Under the pieces are notes generated by a model. That model was not told where the DNA came from. It did not search any database and saw only the letters and a list, made by a program, of their open reading frames with translations. Of a DNA stretch of 10,153 nucleotides, positions 1 to 6,546 are shown in pieces. Both the position numbers and the translations under genes were made by a program. The DNA is from Chlorobiota bacterium (lineage in GTDB: Bacteria; Bacteroidota; Bacteroidia; Bacteroidales; F082). The stretch spans positions 1 to 10,153 of the forward strand of contig JAUXBM010000039.1 in NCBI GenBank assembly GCA_030619415.1. Reading direction: 5' to 3'. Within the stretch, counting starts at the first letter, position 1; each line of letters opens with the position of its first letter.

Positions 1-891
1 TCAATTTCATTTCTAATAATGCAAAGTTGCGGCTCTGATAATAAATCAGAAAATAAGGATAATGCGATTGAGATCGTTACAGAGGTGATGGATTTCCAAA
101 TGGTGGATGAAATTCCATCAGGATGGCATACGTTTCGCTATATAAATAAGTCGAATGAAACACATTTCTTTTTATTGGATAAATATCCTGAAGGTAAGAC
201 CATTAAGGACATGGAGCTTGAAGTTGCCCCTACATTCCAGAGAGGAATGGACTTAATAAATGAAGGCAAGACAGAAGAAGGGTATGCTGAATTCAACAAA
301 CTTCCTGCGTGGTTTTTTGAAGTTGTTTTTTCCGGTGGGTCTGGGCTCGTTTCACCGGGTCATACAAGCGAAACCACATTAAAATTAGAACCGGGTTACT
401 ATGTCGTTGAGTGTTATGTGAAAATGGCCAACGGTGTATTTCATTCTACAATGGGGATGGTTAAGGAACTGATAGTTACTGATAGCAATTCCAACAATTT
501 GCCATTAACACCAAATGTAAAAATTACCATTTCAAGCACTGATGGAATTGTTTATAATGATGTTATAAAAAAAGGAAAGCAAATTATTGCGGTTCACTTT
601 AAAGATCAGATTGCCCATGAAAATTTTGTAGGCCATGATGTTAACCTTGTGAGATTAGATGAAAGCGCCAATCTTGAAGCGCTGGAAAAATGGATGAATT
701 GGGCTGATCCGGAAGGATTAATTACCCCTGCACCTAAAGGTATTACTTTTTTAGGAGGTGTTAATGACATGCCCGCAGGAAGTACGGGATATTTTACAGT
801 TACACTTGAACCCGGTAATTATGCATTGATATCTGAAGTGCCGGATGCTTCAAGTAAAAATATGCTGAAAACGTTTGTAATTGCAGAATAG
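1..891 (+). CDS. Lipoprotein with two tandem cupredoxin-like domains (5' end cut by window)
   Basis: The reading frame is open from base 1, and the residues before the ATG at base 19 are hydrophobic (SISFLI), followed by MQSC. This is the end of a type II signal peptide with the lipobox Cys at bases 28-30, so the true start lies upstream and the ATG at 19 is internal to the signal. Residues below count from that Met. After a short polar linker come two halves of similar layout, about 20-153 and 165-290. Each has an early His strand (H49 in THFFLL; H206 in GHDVNL), a helical insert, and a late LEPGxY strand (123-128 and 263-268). Half 1 keeps a type-1-copper-like spacing C132, H142, M145/M147; half 2 has Ser at the Cys position (S272) and no His after it. 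The likely role is a lipid-anchored, periplasm- or surface-facing protein, possibly copper-binding or redox-active. The cupredoxin assignment comes from pattern recognition, and metal binding is inferred. Confidence 0.7.
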   Translation, partial: SISFLIMQSCGSDNKSENKDNAIEIVTEVMDFQMVDEIPSGWHTFRYINKSNETHFFLLDKYPEGKTIKDMELEVAPTFQRGMDLINEGKTEEGYAEFNKLPAWFFEVVFSGGSGLVSPGHTSETTLKLEPGYYVVECYVKMANGVFHSTMGMVKELIVTDSNSNNLPLTPNVKITISSTDGIVYNDVIKKGKQIIAVHFKDQIAHENFVGHDVNLVRLDESANLEALEKWMNWADPEGLITPAPKGITFLGGVNDMPAGSTGYFTVTLEPGNYALISEVPDASSKNMLKTFVIAE

Positions 892-932
892 AAGAAGAAT
901 AAATTATTATCACCAACTAAAGATTTTATAAT

Positions 933-1205
933 ATGCCTAAATACGTAATAGAAAGGGAAATTCCCGGTGCAGGTAAATTAACTGCTGAAGAATTGAAAGC
1001 CATTTCACAAACTTCTTGTAATGTGTTAAGAAAAATGGGGTCTGAAATTCAATGGCTGCAAAGTTATGTGACCGATGATAAACTCTATTGTATTTACATC
1101 GCACCAAACGAGGAAATGGTTCGTGAACATGCAAAGTTAGGTGGGTTTCCTGCAAATTCCGTGAGTCAGGTTGCTACAATTATTGACCCTACAACTTCAG
1201 AATAA
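933..1205 (+). CDS. DUF4242-like small protein (putative nickel-binding family)
   Basis: A 90-residue protein starting MPKYVIEREIPGAG, which matches how DUF4242 proteins typically begin, so the ATG at 933 is well placed although no Shine-Dalgarno sequence is visible. The recognisable family segments are the N-terminal strand, a helix at 17-35 containing C29, the SYVTDDKLYCIYIAPNEE hairpin (44-61), and a final helix with H66 followed by GGFPAN (70-75). The family has a ferredoxin-like alpha/beta fold; one Streptomyces member (SCO4226) has been described as nickel-binding, but the function of most members is unknown. From memory many relatives have His at the position that is Q43 here. There is no signal peptide, so it should be cytoplasmic. 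It starts 41 bases after the lipoprotein stop on the same strand and could be cotranscribed with it. Confidence 0.8.
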   Translation: MPKYVIEREIPGAGKLTAEELKAISQTSCNVLRKMGSEIQWLQSYVTDDKLYCIYIAPNEEMVREHAKLGGFPANSVSQVATIIDPTTSE

Positions 1206-1406
1206 TTCGTTCCGTCGAAAAAATGAAAACAAAGTTGATGCACAATCACGCAATGAAGTGCTGGCTTTCGCCTATTCCTTAAAAGATCAAATAGTAAGAT
1301 TATAATTTTTCGACTTGCAAAGTCGATTAACCCCTTGCGACCCGATGATAAACCGGGTTAGAAATTTTTAAAGAATACATATTTATTAACAATTAATACT
1401 ATTATT

Positions 1407-1679
1407 ATGATTAAAACAGTAGCTTATCACAAAGTTGAAAACTTTGCGACATGGAAAACAGCCTTTGACAAATTTTTAGATTTTCGCAAATCATCAGGGG
1501 AAAAGAGCGCCTTTGTAGGCACCTCACAAAAAGACCCGAACATGGTCTATGTGATCAATGACTGGGAGTCAGCAGCGGCAGCTGAAAAGTTTTTTGCATC
1601 TTCACAATTGGCTGGAGCAATGAAAGATGGTGGATTATTAGGACCGCCTGAAGTTGCAATCCTTGACTCACGCGGCTAA
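1407..1679 (+). CDS. Small ABM/cyclase-like dimeric alpha-beta barrel protein
   Basis: A 90-residue protein with no signal peptide. The order of elements is a first strand (MIKTVAYHKV, 1-10), a helix containing WKTAFDKF (16-23), a second strand (SAFVGTSQKD), a third strand (MVYVINDWES) ending in the Asp-Trp-Glu seen in many such proteins, a helix (AAAAEKFFAS), and a last strand (EVAILDS). This matches the antibiotic-biosynthesis-monooxygenase-like dimeric ferredoxin fold, whose members are often annotated as cyclase or monooxygenase and usually act as homodimers. No substrate can be read from the sequence. It is the second small alpha/beta-barrel protein in a row after the DUF4242-like gene, 201 bases downstream of it. 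A strong hairpin terminator follows, so this is probably the last gene of its transcript. The fold is plausible; the enzymatic role is unproven. Confidence 0.6.
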   Translation: MIKTVAYHKVENFATWKTAFDKFLDFRKSSGEKSAFVGTSQKDPNMVYVINDWESAAAAEKFFASSQLAGAMKDGGLLGPPEVAILDSRG

Positions 1680-1743
1680 GGAATCCGGTTGTTTAGGCAG
1701 ATGAATTGTTCGCTATATTCTTCTCTAAATTAACTCAAAAATT

Positions 1744-1777
1744 AAAAGAGCAGTTTATAAAAACTGCTCTTTTTTTT
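1744..1777 (+). terminator. Rho-independent terminator
   Basis: A perfect 13-bp inverted repeat (AAAAGAGCAGTTT at 1744-1756 and AAACTGCTCTTTT at 1761-1773) has a 4-base loop ATAA and runs into a T-tract that extends to 1777. It lies 65 bases after the stop of the ABM-like gene and before the next promoter. Since the left arm starts with AAAA, the structure could also work weakly in the other direction, but no minus-strand gene ends here. Confidence 0.92.
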
Positions 1778-1861
1778 AATCTTTTATTGCTCGAAGTTCC
1801 CAACATTAAAATCACAATATTTCCTCTACTTCAATACTCAAAATCTAAATGGCTGGTGGTC

Positions 1862-1892
1862 TTGACATTTGCTGTTTAAGTCCTTATATTTG
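1862..1892 (+). promoter_or_regulatory. Bacteroidota-type sigma-A promoter of the 476-residue gene
   Basis: TTGACA (1862-1867) lies upstream of TATATTTG (1885-1892). This is TTG-N20-TAnnTTTG, a very good fit to the -33/-7 consensus known for Bacteroides and Flavobacterium, and the same site also has a canonical -35 hexamer at 17-bp spacing. The expected transcription start is near 1899, giving a leader of about 37 bases before the ATG at 1936. Confidence 0.75.
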
Positions 1893-1935
1893 TAGGTGAG
1901 TACAAAACCAAATTAATCACCTTAAACACACAATT

Positions 1936-3366
1936 ATGGATATTGGAAATGCCAAACTTGCCTTCGGCCTGTCAATTAAATTATTCGATGACATACTGAA
2001 AGGCCTTCACAGTCAAAATGTTTTTCCGCAACAAGTTGAAGTTGAGGAAGAAATCAATATTGTGGACAAACTAAAAGCCACTATTTTTCTGACCGTTGAT
2101 ATCGATCAGCCGGATTTTTACCTGGAAATTGAAGATGCTGTAGAACCTGAACTTCGTTTTAAGATAAGTGGAAAAGTTACTCCGAAAATAAGTTTCGCGG
2201 GAGAAACCAGTCCTGACTTGTTTACTATCGATTTTGAGGCAGAGGTCCGGCTCGGCATAAAATTAAAGAACAGGATTAACCAGGCACCAGTAATTGTACT
2301 TGATTATGGTGGAGCAATCTTTGCATCCGATCCATTTGAGACAAAATTCATTGACAGTTTGTTTGATACCGATGAAGTGAAAAATACATTAAATTTACTC
2401 GAGTTTGATGTGATCACTCCAATCATCGAGGGATTGGGAAACATTTATTATTTCGGGACGCCGGCTAATCTAAGACCATCTGTTGACCAATACCCTGTAT
2501 CGCTTCAGTTACAAATACCAGGCAGTAAAACAAGAAGTGCAATCGTTTTATTCATTGGCACACCGGGTATCAGTCTCAATACACAACATCTTTATACCAG
2601 CATTGTTCCCCGCTATTCTGAATTCATGATGCATGCCGGATCTGAGATAGTGGAGCATATGAAAGAAAAAGGGAAAAGTAAAATAGAAGAGTTTATTAAA
2701 GATTTTTCTTCCGTGGTACTATCAAATTATATACTTACTGTTGAAAATAACCAGGTTGATATAAATGCCCAAATAACGGAAACAGAGACAGGCGCCTACG
2801 CAACTATTGATGGATATTTCCACTTCCGACACGTCCCGGGAATGGAAAAGATGTTTATGGACGGCAGCAAAGTAAACATCGATGTTGAATTACCCTGGTG
2901 GCTGGACGTGATTGCTTTTTTCATGCCTCCAATAGAGGATGCTATTCGTTTTGCCGAACAGGAGGTGCCGGATATCATGCAGGAAACCATTACCGACCTG
3001 GTGAACAATTTCATGAACAAACTCGATGAGTCTATTCAACTCGAAGGTCTTGATATCGAGGGTCTGCCCGTTGAGGTTTATCCACAGGAAATAAAACTCG
3101 ACAACAATTCGATTACTGCAAATATTCAAATCCTTACATGGCCTATAACAGAAGAGCTTTTGAACGCAAGTTATGGTACCTTGCAGGATCGTTTCATCTA
3201 TTTTGAGTTGGAAAGCGGAAGGAAGTATTTTGTGGAAGACCTGGCAAAATTCATGTATAAAGGATTGGTTAATATTCCGGGGTACCACCAGGTTGACCTC
3301 AAATACCTCCGCGCAAACCCTGACGGAAGAGAAACCAATAACCTGGAGTATCGATTTGGCAGATAG
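1936..3366 (+). CDS. Uncharacterised 476-residue protein with DUF3892-like C-terminus
   Basis: I do not recognise the main body. It has no signal peptide, lipobox or clear membrane segment, so it is probably cytoplasmic, although PWWLDVIAFFMPP (about 319-331) is a short hydrophobic patch. The body is rich in alternating beta strands (for example KATIFLTVDID, RFKISGKV, DFEAEVRLGIKL, NQVDINAQI) broken by amphipathic helices, and the pattern recurs in two halves. A TULIP-type lipid-binding fold would fit but is only a guess. The last part, about 410-476, has ESGRKYFVEDLAKFMYKG and then YLRANPDGRETNNLE. This is the layout of DUF3892 domains, in which a short strand-helix unit is followed by a YLRTxxDGxxxDNL-type ending. 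The gene stands alone, between its own promoter and a decayed gene. Function unknown. Confidence 0.75.
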   Translation: MDIGNAKLAFGLSIKLFDDILKGLHSQNVFPQQVEVEEEINIVDKLKATIFLTVDIDQPDFYLEIEDAVEPELRFKISGKVTPKISFAGETSPDLFTIDFEAEVRLGIKLKNRINQAPVIVLDYGGAIFASDPFETKFIDSLFDTDEVKNTLNLLEFDVITPIIEGLGNIYYFGTPANLRPSVDQYPVSLQLQIPGSKTRSAIVLFIGTPGISLNTQHLYTSIVPRYSEFMMHAGSEIVEHMKEKGKSKIEEFIKDFSSVVLSNYILTVENNQVDINAQITETETGAYATIDGYFHFRHVPGMEKMFMDGSKVNIDVELPWWLDVIAFFMPPIEDAIRFAEQEVPDIMQETITDLVNNFMNKLDESIQLEGLDIEGLPVEVYPQEIKLDNNSITANIQILTWPITEELLNASYGTLQDRFIYFELESGRKYFVEDLAKFMYKGLVNIPGYHQVDLKYLRANPDGRETNNLEYRFGR

Positions 3367-3430
3367 TAAAAGTTATAGAGTAATTATTATCTTAGCCCGA
3401 CTTGATTAACCAATTAGCGGTTAAACGGCC

Positions 3431-3653
3431 ATGGTGTGGACTGAAGAAAAACTCAATAAACTTTCTGTAAATGGAGGATTCCTGTTAAGGGGATTGGACG
3501 CTACCCGACTGGAGACCTTTATTGATGCTGCTTATGCCACCAAGAATTGCTGTTTATGCCGGCTTTGTGTATTTCAACCTGCCATTTACAATGAACTTCG
3601 TAGCCTTTAGATTTTCGCGAAAAGTTAAAAAGTTATTAAACAAGACCTCCTAG
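3431..3653 (+). pseudogene. Remnant of a TMEM175/DUF1211-type potassium channel gene
   Basis: From ATG 3431 the frame reads MVWTEEKLNKL, then GGFLLRGLDATRLETFIDAAYA. This resembles the start of bacterial TMEM175 (DUF1211) channels, where an arginine and F-S/V-D-A-x-F-A mark the first pore helix. The helix should continue with a long hydrophobic run, but the frame turns into a cysteine-rich sequence (NCCLCRLC) and stops at 3608. In the frame shifted by +1, 3531-3650 reads RIAVYAGFVYFNLPF and then a basic tail, RFSRKVKKLLNKTS, to a TAG at 3651-3653. That looks like the last membrane helix and tail of such a protein. Intact family members have about 200 residues, so about 120 codons from the middle seem to be lost together with the frame. 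The N-terminal match is good; the C-terminal match is less certain. Confidence 0.6.
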
Positions 3654-3674
3654 AACTATTTATTTCGGGTTCCT

Positions 3675-3682
3675 TAATTTTG
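3675..3682 (+). promoter_or_regulatory. Probable -7 box for the TlpA-like gene
   Basis: TAATTTTG fits the Bacteroidota -7 consensus TAnnTTTG exactly and lies 20 bases before the ATG at 3703. No TTTG or TTG sits 19-21 bases upstream, so the -33 half is weak or absent. The box begins 21 bases after the end of the decayed channel gene. Confidence 0.45.
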
Positions 3683-3702
3683 CGCTGAAATAAACAACAA
3701 GT

Positions 3703-4224
3703 ATGCAAAAAGCACTTATTTCTTTAATTATACTCCTTTGCACTTTGGCGCTCAATGCACAGATTGAAAAAGATTCAGGATATATTGTTCAGGTCGGAGA
3801 CAAAGTTCCGAATATAAAGCTTGACTTAATAGATGGCACTTCAATACAACTTGACGACCTGAAAGGCAAGGTGGTCGTTCTGCAATTCACAGCAAGCTGG
3901 TGTTCTGTTTGCCGGAAAGAAATGCCCCATCTTGAAAAAGAAATTTGGCTGCCGAATAAAGACAAGGAATTCATCCTGATAGGTGTTGATTACGACGAAC
4001 CAATCGAAAAGGTAGTGGCTTTTAAAAAACAGATGAAAGTTACCTACCCAATGGCCCTTGACCCTGGCGCTGAAATATTTGCCAAATTTGCGAACAAAAG
4101 AAGCGGAGTTACCAGGAATGTGGTGATTGATAAAGAAGGAAATATTGCTTTTCTGACCCGTCTGTACGACAAGAAAGAATTTAAGGCTATGAAGAAGAAA
4201 ATTAATGAACTGTTAAAAGAGTAG
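3703..4224 (+). CDS. Secreted TlpA-like thioredoxin-fold protein
   Basis: A 173-residue protein with a cleavable signal peptide (hydrophobic 4-17, cleavage probably after LNA at 19), so it should act in the periplasm or outside the cell. The mature part is a redoxin/TlpA-like domain: VGDKVPNIKL (31-40), KGKVVVLQFTASWCSVC (54-70) with the active-site pair C67 and C70, and IGVDYDEP (93-100). TVRNVVID-type sequence follows late in the domain as GVTRNVVIDKEGNI (135-148). The CxxC motif indicates thiol-disulfide exchange. The residue usually occupied by the cis-proline opposite the active site is T137. From memory this TRNV(V/L)ID form recurs among Bacteroidota redoxins. Its stop is one base from the stop of the convergent lipoprotein gene. 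The partner protein cannot be named from context. Confidence 0.88.
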   Translation: MQKALISLIILLCTLALNAQIEKDSGYIVQVGDKVPNIKLDLIDGTSIQLDDLKGKVVVLQFTASWCSVCRKEMPHLEKEIWLPNKDKEFILIGVDYDEPIEKVVAFKKQMKVTYPMALDPGAEIFAKFANKRSGVTRNVVIDKEGNIAFLTRLYDKKEFKAMKKKINELLKE

Positions 4225-4225
4225 G

Positions 4226-5110
4226 CTAATCATCAAAGGGATACGGAAACTGGTTCTCATCGACTATTACCACGTACTGGTTCTCGCAGCTATCCGAAAG
4301 CAATTCATTTTGGCAAGAATCCACCCCGGGAAAACAAACCAACGATTCGTATTTAAATCGCTCTGAATTTATGATGGTTGGACCGCGTTTCAGCCAATTG
4401 CATAAAAATTCATTTCGCAAATAGTTTTCACTATTGATAATGGCCTCAAAATCATAATCGTTTGCAGATGTTCCGGTCATTCCACCCCAAATATTAAACT
4501 TATCATTTGGACTATAATAAACCGTACCAGGTTCCTTTAATCTTTCAAAATACTGTTCCATATTAAAAGTTAACACACCCGTCGAATCACCATAAACGTA
4601 TCTCGAATTCTCAACTTCTATTAAATACTGATTGTCCGTGCCATTTGGTTTTCTCAAATTATTTATTGCCATCTGTCCAACCCATAAGGAATCGGGATAT
4701 GGAGAATCGTTCTTTGTGTATACATACACAAAATCTGTAAAATCAAAGTCGATAATTCCCTGGGGGTCGTTAAAAAAAGTAGCAGTCAAAGCCTCATAAG
4801 TTCCTGCTCTCCTATACCCATATCCATCATCAGCGCCCCAGTCAGGGTACTTAATTCTTAATTTCTGTGGTGTATTACTTTGAAAGGTGACAGTGGCGCC
4901 GTCAATCTTGCTTGTTCCATCAGCCATTAAAACGGAATCAGTTATACTTTTGAAATAAGTATTTAATAAAAGTGTCATCAGGTGTTGACCGCTTACGAAG
5001 GAACGCGAGGTCTCAATCCCTTCCTGATAGCTGATTGATGTATTGTCGTTCTTCCGGCACGAAAGCACCGAAAAAAACATTAATATAATAATGATCCACC
5101 TAAGTGTCAT
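4226..5110 (-). CDS. Uncharacterised lipoprotein downstream of folA
   Basis: A 294-residue protein beginning with a short basic stretch and a hydrophobic segment (5-16), then VLSC with the lipobox cysteine at C18, so it is a lipid-anchored envelope protein. I recognise no domain. The mature region is rich in Asp, Asn, Tyr and aromatic beta-strand-like stretches. It contains WGADDGYGYRRAG (91-103), and its C-terminal quarter has four cysteines (C237, C259, C266, C275) that could form disulfides outside the cytoplasm. It ends NQFPYPFDD. The style is that of small Bacteroidota surface lipoproteins. Its ATG follows the folA TAG with no base between, so it is very likely translated by coupling from the thyA-folA transcript. 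No terminator is visible in the one-base gap to the convergent gene. Any link to folate metabolism is unproven. Confidence 0.8.
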   Translation of the reverse strand: MTLRWIIIILMFFSVLSCRKNDNTSISYQEGIETSRSFVSGQHLMTLLLNTYFKSITDSVLMADGTSKIDGATVTFQSNTPQKLRIKYPDWGADDGYGYRRAGTYEALTATFFNDPQGIIDFDFTDFVYVYTKNDSPYPDSLWVGQMAINNLRKPNGTDNQYLIEVENSRYVYGDSTGVLTFNMEQYFERLKEPGTVYYSPNDKFNIWGGMTGTSANDYDFEAIINSENYLRNEFLCNWLKRGPTIINSERFKYESLVCFPGVDSCQNELLSDSCENQYVVIVDENQFPYPFDD

Positions 5111-5599
5111 CTACTTGCGGTCATAAGTTTCGAATGAATAAGAAAAGTTGTTCTGCTTGTCGTCAGTCACATCTTCCTTTTCTATTAATTTCCAGTCATC
5201 TAACGAAAATTCCGGAAAAAAAGTGTCACCCTCAAATTTCCTGTGTACCCGGGTTATATACATTTTATCGGCGTGCTTAATAAACTGCGAATATATGGAA
5301 CCGCCGCCAATAATAAAGTTTTCATTTTCGCTGTCCATTTTGGTTATGGCATCCTCAATGGAATAAGCCATCAAACAACCGTCAATCTCCTCCCCTTCCA
5401 CATCTGTAATGATCATACTTGTCCGGTTGGGCAAAGGCCTTTTCGGTAAAGAAAAATAAGTCTTCTTTCCCATCACAATAAAATGATCGAGCGTCATTTC
5501 TTTGAATCGTTTGAGGTCCTTTGAAATATGCCAAAGAAGGTCATTGTCCTTTCCGATTGCGTGGTTTGAAGCGATGGCAACTATTATTGAAATATTCAT
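5111..5599 (-). CDS. folA: Dihydrofolate reductase
   Basis: FolA reduces dihydrofolate to tetrahydrofolate with NADPH in the cytoplasm, restoring the cofactor oxidised by thymidylate synthase. At 162 residues it has the usual bacterial length. Visible hallmarks are the N-terminal strand MNISIIVAIA, the mobile active-site loop HAIGKDNDLLWH (13-24), and the catalytic acid D28 in SKDLKRFK. The NADPH-binding stretch VMGKKTYFSLPKRPLPNR is followed by the IIGGGSIYSQF glycine motif, and the closing strands hold TFFPEF. The gene begins 83 bases downstream of thyA on the same strand, and its stop abuts the start of the lipoprotein gene. No Shine-Dalgarno sequence precedes the ATG, which is normal for this phylum. 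All key residues are present and I see nothing that suggests an atypical antifolate-resistant type. Confidence 0.97.
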   Translation of the reverse strand: MNISIIVAIASNHAIGKDNDLLWHISKDLKRFKEMTLDHFIVMGKKTYFSLPKRPLPNRTSMIITDVEGEEIDGCLMAYSIEDAITKMDSENENFIIGGGSIYSQFIKHADKMYITRVHRKFEGDTFFPEFSLDDWKLIEKEDVTDDKQNNFSYSFETYDRK

Positions 5600-5610
5600 A
5601 TTATTTGGTT

Positions 5611-5649
5611 AAATTAGTTGAATGGGCAAATTAGTTGAATTGATCAATT
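5611..5649 (-). repeat. Short direct repeat and palindrome between thyA and folA
   Basis: The 13-mer AAATTAGTTGAAT occurs twice without mismatch (5611-5623 and 5628-5640, spaced 17 bases start to start). The second copy runs into the palindrome AATTGATCAATT (5638-5649). All of it lies in the 83-base gap, just upstream of the folA start on the coding strand. It could be a regulatory site or simply AT-rich slippage; no function is known to me. Confidence 0.5.
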
Positions 5650-5682
5650 GGAATAATTTCATTGTTGGTATCAATTTATTTA

Positions 5683-6507
5683 TTAAACCGAAATCTTACC
5701 CTTAATATGCGGATGTGGATTGTAATCTGTTAATTCAAAATCTTCAAACTTAAAATCGAAAATACTTTTAACCGCCGGATTTACAGTCATTTTCGGAAGA
5801 GGCCGTGTTTCGCGGCTCATCTGTAAGTTGACCTGTTCCAGATGGTTGAGGTAAATATGTGCATCACCAAAAGTATGAACGAATTCTCCCGCTTTAAGAT
5901 CAGTAACCTGTGCCACCATCATTAAAAGGAGTGCATAGGAGGCAATATTAAAAGGCACTCCCAAAAAGATATCGGCGCTTCGCTGATACATTTGCAGCGA
6001 CAATCTACCATTGGCGACATAAAACTGGAAATAAGCATGACAAGGTGGTAAAGCTGCATGGCCGGATGCCACATTTTCTGAAAACGACTTACCCGGTTGA
6101 GGCAAAACAGAGGGGTTCCAGGCGGCTACCATTAATCTCCGGCTGTCAGGATTGTTTTTAATTTGATCGATAACCTGTGAAATCTGGTCAATACCTTCTC
6201 CATTCCAATTGCGCCATTGGGCTCCATAAACCGGACCAAGGTCACCATTTGAATCTGCCCATTCATTCCATATTTTCACTCCATTTTCATTGAGGTACTG
6301 AATATTTGTGTCCCCTTTTAAGAACCAAAGCAATTCGTAGATAATTGATTTTAAATGAAGTTTTTTGGTGGTGAGCATGGGGAAGCCATCCTGCAAATCG
6401 AACCGCATCTGCGGACCAAAGACACTTATTGTACCTGTACCGGTGCGGTCGGTCTTTTGAATGCCGGTTTCTGATACTTTTTTAAGAAGATCGAGATATT
6501 GTTTCAT
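5683..6507 (-). CDS. thyA: Thymidylate synthase
   Basis: ThyA methylates dUMP to dTMP using 5,10-methylene-tetrahydrofolate and leaves dihydrofolate. At 274 residues it is about ten longer than the E. coli enzyme (264). Seen in order are [19 protein letters not shown] (20-38) with the phosphate-binding Arg, [20 protein letters not shown] (46-65), [11 protein letters not shown] (91-101), and [12 protein letters not shown] (121-132) with the paired Arg. The catalytic C156 lies in [13 protein letters not shown], followed by [20 protein letters not shown] (175-194) and [12 protein letters not shown] (211-222). The extra residues lie at about 136-150 ([15 protein letters not shown]), just before the catalytic loop; I recall similar insertions in other Bacteroidota ThyA proteins. 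It is upstream of folA in a probable operon and divergent from a nucleoside transporter gene. Confidence 0.98.
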   Translation of the reverse strand: MKQYLDLLKKVSETGIQKTDRTGTGTISVFGPQMRFDLQDGFPMLTTKKLHLKSIIYELLWFLKGDTNIQYLNENGVKIWNEWADSNGDLGPVYGAQWRNWNGEGIDQISQVIDQIKNNPDSRRLMVAAWNPSVLPQPGKSFSENVASGHAALPPCHAYFQFYVANGRLSLQMYQRSADIFLGVPFNIASYALLLMMVAQVTDLKAGEFVHTFGDAHIYLNHLEQVNLQMSRETRPLPKMTVNPAVKSIFDFKFEDFELTDYNPHPHIKGKISV

Positions 6508-6523
6508 TTGTTATTTATTAGAA

Positions 6524-6531
6524 CCAAGATA
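6524..6531 (-). promoter_or_regulatory. Possible -7 box of thyA
   Basis: On the coding strand TATCTTGG matches TAnnTTTG at all but one fixed position and lies 17-24 bases before the thyA ATG. The nearest TTG upstream is only 14 bases away, so the -33 part does not fit well. If real, the leader would be about ten bases and the -33 region would fall at the edge of the heptamer array. Confidence 0.25.
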
Positions 6532-6546
6532 TAAGAGCCAGGAATC

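Noticed and set aside
1207..1305. Plus-strand open stretch after the DUF4242-like gene (NEVLAFAYSLKDQIVRL before a stop), considered as a gene remnant
   Set aside because: It is short, has no start codon of its own, runs out of the DUF4242-like gene in another frame and matches no family I know.
1311..1358. Two small hairpins (CGACTT-GCA-AAGTCG and ACCCG-9-CGGGT) between the DUF4242-like and ABM-like genes, considered as terminator or riboswitch
   Set aside because: Stems of 6 and 5 bp, no T-tract on either strand and no conserved riboswitch core that I can identify.
2796..3409. Overlapping frames on both strands within and beyond the end of the 476-residue gene
   Set aside because: They are shadows of the long plus-strand frame with no recognisable content.
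3406..3424. TTAACC-7-GGTTAA hairpin after the 476-residue gene as a terminator
   Set aside because: The stem is only 6 bp, AT-rich and without a following T-tract.
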